A stretch of 31,024 nt of DNA from a virus. Position numbers and translations under genes: made by a program. Location: the IMG/VR virus record IMGVR_UViG_3300037041_001844, positions 1 through 31,024 of that record; one strand, written 5' to 3'. Below the pieces are notes generated by a model. It did not search any database. It saw nothing but the letters and a program-made list of their open reading frames with translations, and was not told where the DNA came from. Below are positions 15,020-21,300 of this stretch, in pieces (position 1 is the first letter of the stretch; every line of letters starts with the position of its first letter).

Positions 15020-16228
15020 ATGTTTCGATGGATTTTCTTGTTCTTGATCTTGTTCATGGGTGGATGGGGATGTTCCCATCAAAGTGAGTCAATCATCAAA
15101 CCAGACGGCAAACTTGTCGTCACTTCAGCAAGCGGGCAAAAATATTTCACTGGTTTAAAGGTTCCCGTTGGCTTTAAACCCAAGATAGTTCGTAGCGCTT
15201 TGGACGGATTGAAAGCTGACCTACCAGCTGAGTTCGATGCAAGGGTGAAAGGGTATAAGTCACCGGAATCACAGGGGAACTGCGGCAGTTGTTGGGCATT
15301 CTCCATGTCAGCTACAATCCAAGATTCTTACAAGTATCAAACTGGTAAAGACTTCGATACTTCAGAGCAACATGTTCTGTCATGCACCAAGCCGGGAGAG
15401 TATTCTTGCAACGGTGGTTTTTTCGACTACAATCGTCACATGACTCCATTCGGCGGTGTAACAGGCGCGTCGTGGCCCTATTCCGGCACTGATGAGGCAT
15501 GTAAAAGCGGGCTCAATCATCAAATCAAAATCAAACAATGGGCCTACCTACCAGGCGGTGAAAATCCTCCAATTTCAGAGATCAAAGCAGCTATATACCG
15601 CTATGGTATCGTGAGTGTAGGCGTTGCGGCAACGGATGGGATGTCTAACTATCGCGGTGGAATATGGGCGGGCGACGGCTCGACATCTCTCAATCATGCA
15701 GTCGCTTTGGTTGGCTGGTCAGATGCGGGGCAGTACTGGGTGATGAAGAATAGTTGGGGTAACTGGGGAGAGCAAGGGTACATGAGAATTAAATACGGTG
15801 CAAACGGTATTGGAACATGGGCCAATTATGTTGTTTTTGAAGATAATCCAACGCCCGATCCAAACCCAAACCCCGATCCTACTCCAAACCCAACTCCGGA
15901 TCCGGATCCTACACCGCCGCCCCCGCCCCCAGAGTGTGAGCCCAAGCCCTACGCTGATACTGGCTACGGTGACCAGATAAAAGTTAGAGTCGGGGCCACA
16001 GTAATGCTTGGCACTAAAGCGCGGCCTGGTCACTATTATTACTGGACTGCAGAGCCCGCCTTTGAAAATGGGGCAACACCCAAGGAAGCGAAAATTAAGT
16101 ATTCACCAAGAATCACCAAGCGCCTCACTGTTCACGCCGTGACGCAGTGTGGTGAAGCAATTGATTCGGTGACAGTCAACGCGATGAAAAGTTATAATCT
16201 GCAGATGGTTCCAGAAGTGCAGTATTGA
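15020..16228 (+). CDS. Exported papain-family (C1A) cysteine protease, probable lipoprotein
   Basis: 402 residues from the ATG at 15020, chosen over a GTG at 15014 because the six-G ribosome binding site (15009-15014) overlaps that GTG. The N-terminus is a signal peptide ending GGWGC; Cys18 may be lipid-modified, though the lipobox is not canonical. The papain domain spans ~65-275: oxyanion Gln85 and nucleophile Cys91 in SQGNCGSCWAFS, then SCNGG, His226 in LNHAVALVGW, and Asn244 in MKNSWGNWGEQGYMRI. The usual ~100-residue inhibitory propeptide is shortened to ~45. A Pro/Asp/Asn linker (277-304) leads to a ~95-residue beta-rich C-terminal domain with two Cys. All catalytic residues are present. 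Papain-family enzymes are rare in phages. It follows the endolysin with its own promoter and a terminator. Confidence 0.85.
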   Translation: MFRWIFLFLILFMGGWGCSHQSESIIKPDGKLVVTSASGQKYFTGLKVPVGFKPKIVRSALDGLKADLPAEFDARVKGYKSPESQGNCGSCWAFSMSATIQDSYKYQTGKDFDTSEQHVLSCTKPGEYSCNGGFFDYNRHMTPFGGVTGASWPYSGTDEACKSGLNHQIKIKQWAYLPGGENPPISEIKAAIYRYGIVSVGVAATDGMSNYRGGIWAGDGSTSLNHAVALVGWSDAGQYWVMKNSWGNWGEQGYMRIKYGANGIGTWANYVVFEDNPTPDPNPNPDPTPNPTPDPDPTPPPPPPECEPKPYADTGYGDQIKVRVGATVMLGTKARPGHYYYWTAEPAFENGATPKEAKIKYSPRITKRLTVHAVTQCGEAIDSVTVNAMKSYNLQMVPEVQY

Positions 16229-16251
16229 AAATCAGCTAAGAATACCTTAAG

Positions 16252-16282
16252 CTCCCGATAAACACTATCGGGGGCCTTTTTT
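16252..16282 (+). terminator. Rho-independent terminator whose 3' arm holds the next gene's Shine-Dalgarno
   Basis: CTCCCGATA (16252-16260) pairs with TATCGGGGG (16266-16274), loop AACAC, then CC and six T (16277-16282). The ATG of the zincin gene follows immediately, and GGGGG at 16270-16274 is its only ribosome binding site. Confidence 0.75.
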
Positions 16283-17083
16283 ATGCGTAAAATGATACTT
16301 GCAATCATTGTTCTATTCGATCCAATGCTCATTGCATCAATTCCAGAAAACCCGTGGGACAAGGCGGACGGGCCAACGTGGAACATATCTGAAGCTGAAT
16401 TTCATGAGCGCATAGATCAAGTTTATGCTGTGTATAGTCCTATTTTTAAAGAGCTCGGAGTTAACTTTTGGTTTGAGCGGCAATGGACTTCGCATGTAGT
16501 AAATTTGTACGCCGACATATGGGAAAATCAATGGAACAAAAATTGGAAGGTGATAGTTCACGGCGGTTTAGCGCGAAGGGTTCAACTCACGAAAGATGGT
16601 TTCACGCTTGCTCTCTGTCATGAGATAGGCCATTTACTCGGTGGCTATCCTATGAAAGATTACACAAAATATAGTAGCGAGGGGCAAGCTGACTATTACG
16701 CAACGCATGTTTGCGCTAAAAAAGTGTTTGGCGTTATGGCAAAAAAAGCGCCCATCATCAATACCGGAGTCAAGATACCTCTATGTGATAACTCATATGA
16801 TACCAAGCTAGATCAAGATATTTGCTATTTGACCATGTTCGCGGCTAAATCCCTTGCCGATACTTTAGCGCAAGTAACGCAAGAATACCGAACGCCTGAA
16901 ATAGACTTTAAAGACGGCTACAAAGCCCCCTACACAGTCAAACAGCATACAGCGAGTCAGTGCCGTTTGGACACCTTCATTGCGGGCCTATTGTGTCAAA
17001 AGACTTGGGATGATAAGATTATTCCAATAGATAAAAAAAATGCTTCATGTCTCAATCGCCCAGGATGTTGGTATGTCCCATAG
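16283..17083 (+). CDS. Secreted HEXXH zinc metallopeptidase-like protein, Bdellovibrionota-type
   Basis: 266 residues. The N-terminal ~20 residues form a hydrophobic export signal (MILAIIVLFDPMLIASI; an ATG at 16292 is also possible). Residues 109-121 read LALCHEIGHLLGG: HEIGH (113-117) gives two zinc His and the catalytic Glu. EGQADYYA (133-140) supplies a candidate third ligand. Conserved-looking Cys and the segments HGGLARRVQLTKDGF, HTASQCRLDTFIAGLLC and RPGCWYVP complete it. From memory this whole pattern, GGLAR ... DG-x-x-x-x-CHE-x-GH-x-GG ... EGQ-DY-AT-x-C ... QCR-DT, is typical of secreted proteins in Bdellovibrio-like predators; this is the main host clue. Its ribosome binding site lies in a terminator stem. 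Substrate unknown. Confidence 0.78.
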   Translation: MRKMILAIIVLFDPMLIASIPENPWDKADGPTWNISEAEFHERIDQVYAVYSPIFKELGVNFWFERQWTSHVVNLYADIWENQWNKNWKVIVHGGLARRVQLTKDGFTLALCHEIGHLLGGYPMKDYTKYSSEGQADYYATHVCAKKVFGVMAKKAPIINTGVKIPLCDNSYDTKLDQDICYLTMFAAKSLADTLAQVTQEYRTPEIDFKDGYKAPYTVKQHTASQCRLDTFIAGLLCQKTWDDKIIPIDKKNASCLNRPGCWYVP

Positions 17084-17396
17084 TGCTAAAGTGACAAGAG
17101 TTATCGACGGTGACACGTTTGAATGTCGCGTTGATCTTGGCTTTTGCGTTGGTATTGACGTTCATGTCCGGATTTTTGGTTGCGACGCTTGGGAAGTTCA
17201 CGGCCTGGAAAAGCTGCAGGGAATAGCCGCCAAAGATTTTGTTGCCGGTCTGATTGGTGGCGCTACGGTGGAGCTCTCACAGCATAAGCCAGACAGTTTT
17301 GGGCGCTGGTTATGCGATGTAAAATACAAAGGAAAGAACCTGGTAGACATACTTGCAGACAAGGGGTACCTGAAAAATGGCAAATCCAAAGATTGA
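17073..17396 (+). CDS. Staphylococcal nuclease-like (SNase) endonuclease
   Basis: 107 residues. The ATG at 17073 is preferred over one at 17040 because it follows AGGATGTTGG at the right distance and begins at the fold's first strand; it overlaps the zincin gene by 11 bases. The calcium and catalytic residues of micrococcal nuclease are in place: VIDGDTF (Asp12, Asp14), RIFGCDAWE (Arg33, Asp38, Glu41, same Asp-Glu spacing as D40/E43) and FGRWLCDV (Arg78). LVDILADKGYL ends the domain. No signal peptide, so it would act in the cytoplasm or after lysis. Likely roles are degradation of host or prey DNA. The last 20 bases overlap the next gene. Confidence 0.8.
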   Translation: MSHSAKVTRVIDGDTFECRVDLGFCVGIDVHVRIFGCDAWEVHGLEKLQGIAAKDFVAGLIGGATVELSQHKPDSFGRWLCDVKYKGKNLVDILADKGYLKNGKSKD

Positions 17397-18264
17397 AAAA
17401 ATCAAAGAATACTGCGCATCCCTGGAAGCATTCTTGTCAGTGGGAGTTTCCCCGCTTGGCAACCGTTTTGTAAAAATGAGAGATAGTGACGGCGATTCTT
17501 GCCTTTTCACCGGCCTCATGAGCACTATTGGCTATCCAACTGCAGTCAACTCAGTCATGGAATGCCAAGCAGACAACGGCTTATTCTACCGCTCACCTCG
17601 CAGGCGATACGCTGATGAAAAGGGTTTCAGTCGTGACATGTCCCTGGGTGTTTTATGCGCTATGATTGATCCAAGATTTGATCCCGTAATAGCGCAAAGA
17701 TGGTTAAACTATATCGATCATTCAAGGCCCTGTTTAGTTAAAAAGCCAAAGTGGGCGGGCGGCGGTTGCGCCCTGCGAAGTCCGATTTACAAGCTGTGTG
17801 TTGAGGATGATGATAGGGCCAACATCACCCCTGCTACCTGGGCAATGATGGGCCGTGTTTGGGACTACAAGGGATGGGCAAAAAACGGTGAAATGAGATC
17901 ATGGGACAAGAGCGACGGCGATCTATCAATCAAGGAAGCTGAACAATGTGATTTGGGCTATCAGCTACACCTAAAGGCCGTCCAGGCGTATATCAAATAC
18001 CTCATCGGCCAAAGCCGTGAGTACTCCATTAGAGTCGGTGAAATTTGTTGGAGTCGGCAACCTGAAAACTTGTTTTATGAGTTTTTAGCTAGGCGCTATT
18101 TCACGGTGGACATGATTGACCGTTATTTAGCCATGGCTGAAATTGTGGACGGGAGTCACTTGAGCAATGAATGGATTTGGGAAAAGTCGCAGATCAATCC
18201 TCAAGAAAGTTCCGGTTGGTGCATGATTTTTATGGGTAGGCTTATCTTAGGTCAAAATAAATAG
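17377..18264 (+). CDS. Conserved phage protein of unknown function (GFSRDMSLGVL motif)
   Basis: 295 residues. Helix-rich, with eleven or more Trp and many Cys. It contains DSDGDSCLFTGLMSTIGYP, LFYRSPRRRYADEKGFSRDM and SLGVLCAMI. I recall this GD-x-x-LF-x-GLL ... RSP ... FSRDM-x-LG arrangement in uncharacterised phage proteins of other hosts, often beside lysis or tail genes. The repeated Trp-containing helical hairpins suggest an alpha/alpha-toroid like those of glycoside hydrolases, but no catalytic residue can be named. No signal peptide. Last gene of the rightward block; a dyad follows the stop. Confidence 0.6.
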   Translation: MANPKIEKIKEYCASLEAFLSVGVSPLGNRFVKMRDSDGDSCLFTGLMSTIGYPTAVNSVMECQADNGLFYRSPRRRYADEKGFSRDMSLGVLCAMIDPRFDPVIAQRWLNYIDHSRPCLVKKPKWAGGGCALRSPIYKLCVEDDDRANITPATWAMMGRVWDYKGWAKNGEMRSWDKSDGDLSIKEAEQCDLGYQLHLKAVQAYIKYLIGQSREYSIRVGEICWSRQPENLFYEFLARRYFTVDMIDRYLAMAEIVDGSHLSNEWIWEKSQINPQESSGWCMIFMGRLILGQNK

Positions 18265-18277
18265 TGATGAACATCAC
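18264..18277. repeat. Perfect short dyad after the 17377 gene
   Basis: GTGATG-AA-CATCAC, 6-bp arms with a two-base centre, overlapping the stop codon. Too tight for a hairpin loop, so an operator-like protein site is more likely than a terminator. Nothing else stands out up to 18329. Confidence 0.35.
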
Positions 18278-18329
18278 GACAAGCCAAAAAACTATGTTCC
18301 AAAATACAATTGAAAAAAAACCGTGAACT

Positions 18330-18557
18330 TTACTCTTTGTCATTGCGCACCCACGTTGCTACAGCTGCCCGTCTAAAACTCCCACATGAACAATTGGAAC
18401 ACCCGCAAAAATGCTTTTCTAACCGCGCTTTTTGCCTATCAGATAGATAGATTTCGCTATGGCACTGTAGAAACCTCGGATCAACAAACAGTTTGATGGG
18501 GTTCACTTGATGAAACCCCCCTGACATGATGATGCGCGTCTTGTTTAAAACTGACAT
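18330..18557 (-). CDS. Small basic Cys-cluster protein
   Basis: 75 residues on the minus strand. A six-G ribosome binding site (complement of 18566-18571) stands eight bases before the ATG, and the start overlaps the upstream stop as TAATG. Residues ~50-58 read FCGCSNCSCG: four Cys in nine residues, probably binding zinc or another metal, followed by RRAAVATWVR. Last of a four-gene leftward operon. Not recognised; a small zinc-ribbon-like regulator is one possibility. Confidence 0.55.
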   Translation of the reverse strand: MSVLNKTRIIMSGGFHQVNPIKLFVDPRFLQCHSEIYLSDRQKARLEKHFCGCSNCSCGSFRRAAVATWVRNDKE

Positions 18558-18673
18558 TATTCTGGCCCCCCAAAAATTACGAATAAAAATGCTATTATTG
18601 CCATTAAAACGCTTAAAATAAGCGCGATGATATCCGGTAAGATGTCGGCTACCCTTAAATTCTTGATTCTCAT
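18557..18673 (-). CDS. 38-residue single-span membrane peptide
   Basis: Short minus-strand gene. The ATG is preceded by GAGG, which lies across the upstream stop, and its TAA overlaps the downstream ATG (TAATG). Residues 1-13 are basic then acidic (MRIKNLRVADILPD), and 15-34 form one hydrophobic span (IIALILSVLMAIIAFLFVIF). Its gene-to-gene coupling on both sides argues that it is real. Function unknown; size and shape fit a small phage membrane inhibitor or antiholin-like peptide. Confidence 0.55.
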   Translation of the reverse strand: MRIKNLRVADILPDIIALILSVLMAIIAFLFVIFGGPE

Positions 18674-18681
18674 TAAAAACC

Positions 18682-18891
18682 TCATGCGGGTAGTCTGGTT
18701 AGTTGAACATCAAACCCGAGACGTCGCAGCGCTTCCAGGTCGGATTCATTCAAGGTGGTTTTGTTTGTTAGTGCTGATATAAGTCTTGAAATGTTATCAT
18801 CTGTGACGTAGATCAAGCGCCTACCGTAAACATTGCGTTCAACGCATGGAATTACGGCTTGCTTTGGTTTCAGCGGTAAAACGTTTGTCAT
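18682..18891 (-). CDS. Small protein of unknown function
   Basis: 69 residues on the minus strand, with GAGGGGG six bases before the ATG. Contains a beta-type start (VLPLKPKQAVIPCVERNVYG) and a helical end (NESDLEALRRLGFDVQL). It starts inside the 3' end of the upstream gene (53-base overlap) and ends 8 bases before the next start, so the leftward operon is compact. Not recognised. Confidence 0.5.
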   Translation of the reverse strand: MTNVLPLKPKQAVIPCVERNVYGRRLIYVTDDNISRLISALTNKTTLNESDLEALRRLGFDVQLTRLPA

Positions 18892-19054
18892 TTAAATCCC
18901 CCTCTTTTAAAAGTTCAAAAGCTAAAATTCTGCCATGGTCATTGTGAATCACGCGCATACGTTCCGCCGCATGGAAAAAGCCGAAACCATCCACCTGGTA
19001 GCAGTGGTTCCCGGTTCCGTTTTGATCTGCGACGAAAATCTTGTAAGTGTTCAT
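18839..19054 (-). CDS. Small protein, first gene of a four-gene leftward operon
   Basis: 71 residues, with AAAGGGGG three bases before the ATG. It looks like a small alpha/beta fold: NTYKIFVADQNGTGNHCYQV, then helix HAAERMRVIHNDHG, then strand RILAFELLKEG. The strand-helix-strand pattern resembles small phage adaptor-like proteins but matches nothing I can name. The upstream region has a dyad at 19084-19106 that could bind a regulator. Confidence 0.5.
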   Translation of the reverse strand: MNTYKIFVADQNGTGNHCYQVDGFGFFHAAERMRVIHNDHGRILAFELLKEGDLNDKRFTAETKASRNSMR

Positions 19055-19083
19055 TTGCCCCCTTTCATTGGATCATTGTTCCT

Positions 19084-19106
19084 TAAGCCTGTTACTGTTA
19101 GGCTTA
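19084..19106. promoter_or_regulatory. Inverted repeat upstream of the leftward small-gene operon
   Basis: TAAGCCT (19084-19090) / AGGCTTA (19100-19106) with nine bases between. It lies 30 bases before the first ATG of the operon, where an operator or leader hairpin would act. Confidence 0.4.
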
Positions 19107-19136
19107 CAGTACTTATCGACATAGATCAACAAGAAC

Positions 19137-19174
19137 TTGAAAAAACAAAAACCCCCTGCCGAAGCAAGGGGTTA
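19137..19174 (-). terminator. Rho-independent terminator with TTCG tetraloop, minus strand
   Basis: Minus strand: AACCCCTTGC-TTCG-GCAGGGGGTT with one mismatch, followed by a T-rich tail (complement of 19137-19152). It ends the lipoprotein transcript that comes from 19865 and insulates the next leftward operon. Confidence 0.8.
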
Positions 19175-19217
19175 GAGATGTGAATAGCACTAATGGCTAT
19201 ACGGTATAGGACTTGTG

Positions 19218-19865
19218 TCATGGTACACAAGGCAACTCTGTAAGGCGGGAGTTATACGTCCCGGTTGTAGCATTCTGGTCACGCGCTGGGGTTTTCGGGA
19301 ACCACCAAAATAGGTTCAAACTTGAGTTTTGGCTATCATGGGTGATGGGCTCTATTTCAGTCATTTGCGCCTCGCAGCTGCGCTGAATCCGAACATTGCT
19401 GAAATTTGAGGTATTTTTGACGATACAATAAAAACCGTTCCTATTGTAAAATTGAAACATTACGTCGCTGCATTCTTGGTTGAGATGAACTACGTTCAGA
19501 ATCGGGATAGCTGAAGTTTGCAGGTCAGCAATTGCAATCCCGTTGGACTTCCAACTTCTGGCGTCGAGTGTCCTAGCCACGGTTGTATCAGGCAGCGTGA
19601 TACCCGCTCTGATGAACGCGTCAACACAGAGGTTAGCATCGGGAGTATCAAGCATTGTGTAGCTTGTTGGGATCGCAGCATTTGCTCCCAAACGTGGCGC
19701 GGAGTAAACCGGATCGCAGTCTTTTCCAACGCAGTTTTGCGCGGGATCTTGCTTCGCGGTGTCGGTTAACTGCGCTGCAGCGGGAACGGAGCGCTTTGCT
19801 GGGCGATCATCACCGCAACCCATAAAAATAAAACTCATCATACCTACAATAAACAAATTTTTCAT
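19218..19865 (-). CDS. Phage-encoded lipoprotein of unknown function
   Basis: 215 residues, with AAAGGA before the ATG. The N-terminus MKNLFIVGMMSFIFMGCGDD is a lipoprotein signal with Cys17 as the lipidated residue; the Asp at +3 and Gly at +2 bear on inner- or outer-membrane sorting. After a flexible stretch there is a paired CVGKDC, then a mixed-fold domain with further Cys (NLCVDAF, HLNQECSDVMF, FYCIVK, RSCEAQM, LPCVP), probably disulphide-bonded in the periplasm or on the surface. It is transcribed alone, from its own leader to a strong terminator, like a lysogenic-conversion gene. Superinfection exclusion is a common role for phage lipoproteins, but this is inference. Confidence 0.65.
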   Translation of the reverse strand: MKNLFIVGMMSFIFMGCGDDRPAKRSVPAAAQLTDTAKQDPAQNCVGKDCDPVYSAPRLGANAAIPTSYTMLDTPDANLCVDAFIRAGITLPDTTVARTLDARSWKSNGIAIADLQTSAIPILNVVHLNQECSDVMFQFYNRNGFYCIVKNTSNFSNVRIQRSCEAQMTEIEPITHDSQNSSLNLFWWFPKTPARDQNATTGTYNSRLTELPCVP

Positions 19866-19902
19866 AACTCAAGTCCTTTCAACATTTTCAATCAACATCA
19901 AC

Positions 19903-19919
19903 TGCCGAACCATTCGGCA
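19903..19919. promoter_or_regulatory. Dyad in the lipoprotein gene leader
   Basis: TGCCGAA-CCA-TTCGGCA, perfect 7-bp arms with a three-base loop, 38 bases before the lipoprotein ATG (minus strand). It suits an operator or a leader hairpin. The stretch 19866-20033 otherwise holds the two divergent promoters only. Confidence 0.5.
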
Positions 19920-19998
19920 ACCATCCTATTGCAAAAAGTGGAACACCAATAACCGGCTGATATCACATGAAACACGGTGTAAATGAACTTGAAAGGTG

Positions 19999-20004
19999 TA
20001 TAAT
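19999..20004 (+). promoter_or_regulatory. -10 box for the 20034 gene
   Basis: Exact TATAAT, preceded directly by TG, 29 bases before the ATG; no convincing -35. Ribosome binding site GAGGTG follows at 20024-20029. Confidence 0.5.
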
Positions 20005-20033
20005 ATATTTACATTAACAGCGCGAGGTGCCGC

Positions 20034-20339
20034 ATGAAAAAATGGTTATTCCTGTTTGTTATGATCCCGACAATCGCAACCGCTGAGATCCCAACTCAGC
20101 AAGTTCAGCCCGTGTTCATCACCGTCCATATTTCAGCAACCAGGGCGCTCAGAATCAATACCAACATGATTAGATATTTCGAGGCGTACTATCCCCCAGA
20201 CGATCTTTACTATGGTTCTGATATCTACATAGTCGGCGCAAGCAATTCGATAAGCGTGATAGAACAGCCCGATGAAATAGAATTGATGTTGACGCCTGGT
20301 TATGAAAAGCCAAAGCCCAAAGTTAAGGCCAGCAAGTAA
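20034..20339 (+). CDS. Small secreted protein of unknown function
   Basis: 101 residues, with GAGGTG before the ATG. A clear signal peptide (MKKWLFLFVMIPTIATA, cleavage expected after Ala17) without a lipobox Cys. The mature ~84 residues read as a small beta fold: VFITVHIS, LRINTNMIRYFEAYY, DIYIVGASNSISVIEQP, then EIELML and a Lys/Pro tail. The T-x-x-x ... R-IN-x-x-x-I-x-Y pattern is faintly like the FlbD-type fold but exported; I do not assign a family. It has its own promoter opposite the lipoprotein gene, so both divergent genes here encode exported proteins. Confidence 0.6.
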   Translation: MKKWLFLFVMIPTIATAEIPTQQVQPVFITVHISATRALRINTNMIRYFEAYYPPDDLYYGSDIYIVGASNSISVIEQPDEIELMLTPGYEKPKPKVKASK

Positions 20340-20343
20340 TCAC

Positions 20344-20398
20344 GACAACATGACACGTTGTCATTAATGTTTTAATTTCCATAGTTCTTTATTATAAT
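20344..20398 (+). promoter_or_regulatory. Operator-like dyad and promoter abutting a start codon
   Basis: GACAAC (20344-20349) / GTTGTC (20357-20362), and within it TGACA-CGT-TGTCA (20351-20363). Downstream are TTTAAT (20371-20376) and an exact TATAAT at 20393-20398, only six bases before the ATG at 20405. Confidence 0.5.
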
Positions 20399-20404
20399 CA
20401 ATAG

Positions 20405-20728
20405 ATGCTTTTACCCAAAAACTATCTAAAATATCTGATCAAATTTTATGCAAAGTGCGGCCTTGATGTGGACTACATTGACAAGCTGAACACTGAACAA
20501 CAGCAATTCCTTTGCCGGTTCATCCTGGAAAACTACGGGGGCGTATCGGACGATATTGCCGTAAAAAAAAGGGCAAATCATCACCGCTATGCTACGCGGT
20601 TTGATGCTTTGATAGTCAAGGCCGTACCATCATCAGACTGTATGCTGCATTCCCAACGCTGCAAAATCATCGATCCCGAGACTTATCTCATCACAAAAGA
20701 GTTTGCCTTGAAAAAACTCAAAAAATAA
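20405..20728 (+). CDS. Small basic protein, probably translated from a leaderless mRNA
   Basis: 107 residues, helical and basic: PKNYLKYLIKFYAKCGLDVD, NTEQQQFLCRFILENYGG, VKKRANHHRYATRFDALIVK, and a Lys-rich end (FALKKLKK). No signal peptide. TATAAT ends six bases before the ATG and no purine-rich ribosome binding site exists, so transcription would begin at or near the start codon. Not recognised; a nucleic-acid-binding protein is possible given its charge. Confidence 0.5.
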   Translation: MLLPKNYLKYLIKFYAKCGLDVDYIDKLNTEQQQFLCRFILENYGGVSDDIAVKKRANHHRYATRFDALIVKAVPSSDCMLHSQRCKIIDPETYLITKEFALKKLKK

Positions 20729-20749
20729 TTACGACAAAAAAGTGCATTA

Positions 20750-20807
20750 GGGGGTAGGGGGGTGGGTAGTCCACCCACTGGGTAGGTAGGGGGGTAGGTA
20801 GGTAGGT
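20750..20807 (+). repeat. G-tract/GGTA repeat tract with hairpin
   Basis: Five or more runs of three to six G, joined by short TA or T spacers, including GGTA repeats up to the ATG at 20808. A hairpin GTGGGT-AGTCC-ACCCAC (20762-20778) sits inside. The G-rich strand is the coding strand and could form a G-quadruplex; the last GGTAGG serves as ribosome binding site. Confidence 0.6.
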
Positions 20808-21047
20808 ATGAAAAAGAATCAACGGGAAAGAACCGTAAAATTTTTGGAAGCGCAGGCTTTCACCTTTGCAGTAATGCAATCACTTCGCGAAACGGGCGCG
20901 GTTAATAGTCGCATGGTTGAACTTGCGTCCAATGCGCATTCTATCGCTGCGCAGGCTATTGGCGATATTGTCGACAAGCATCCAAGGCTTGCGAAAACTG
21001 TCGATAAGATTTTTAAAGAGATCACGGTGACAAATGAGCAAAAATAG
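20808..21047 (+). CDS. Small helical protein of unknown function
   Basis: 79 residues, starting at the end of the G-rich tract. Predicted all-helical: RERTVKFLEAQAFTFAVMQS, NSRMVELASNAHSIAAQAIG, and DKHPRLAKTVDKIFKEI. Neutral overall with basic ends. It overlaps the next gene by 14 bases, forming a chain of small genes leading to the terminase. Not recognised. Confidence 0.5.
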   Translation: MKKNQRERTVKFLEAQAFTFAVMQSLRETGAVNSRMVELASNAHSIAAQAIGDIVDKHPRLAKTVDKIFKEITVTNEQK

Positions 21048-21300
21048 GCCCAAAGAACAAGAACCGTCGCTTGATGTAAACGGGAAGTTTTTCTCAGTGG
21101 TGAAAGTCTCGCACCTGCTTTATGTCGCCTATGAGATAGAGGTAGCTAAAGGGATTGTCGTAGGGGTTAGGTGCTTATCCCGAGCGCCTGACCAGCAACA
21201 TACTGCAGTGGGAGCGGCAACCAGTGAGATATGGCCCGCGTCACGGGATCAGACTATTGAGTCGGCTTTCCCAGGGGGAGTCGATGCAAAGATTACTTGA
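21034..21300 (+). CDS. Small protein of unknown function
   Basis: 88 residues, with GAGAT before the ATG inside the preceding gene. A short beta-rich fold is suggested (GKFFSVVKVSHLLYVAYEIE, GIVVGVRCLSR). The 3' end overlaps the membrane protein gene at 21284 by 17 bases. No signal peptide or known motif. Not recognised; position just before packaging genes is the only context. Confidence 0.45.
   Translation: MSKNRPKEQEPSLDVNGKFFSVVKVSHLLYVAYEIEVAKGIVVGVRCLSRAPDQQHTAVGAATSEIWPASRDQTIESAFPGGVDAKIT

Noticed and set aside
18935-19183. 82-codon plus-strand frame overlapping the small leftward gene
   Set aside because: Antisense to a gene with a good ribosome binding site and runs through the minus-strand terminator.
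19759-19986. 75-codon plus-strand frame spanning the lipoprotein start and leader
   Set aside because: Antisense over a clear signal-peptide coding region and without a ribosome binding site.
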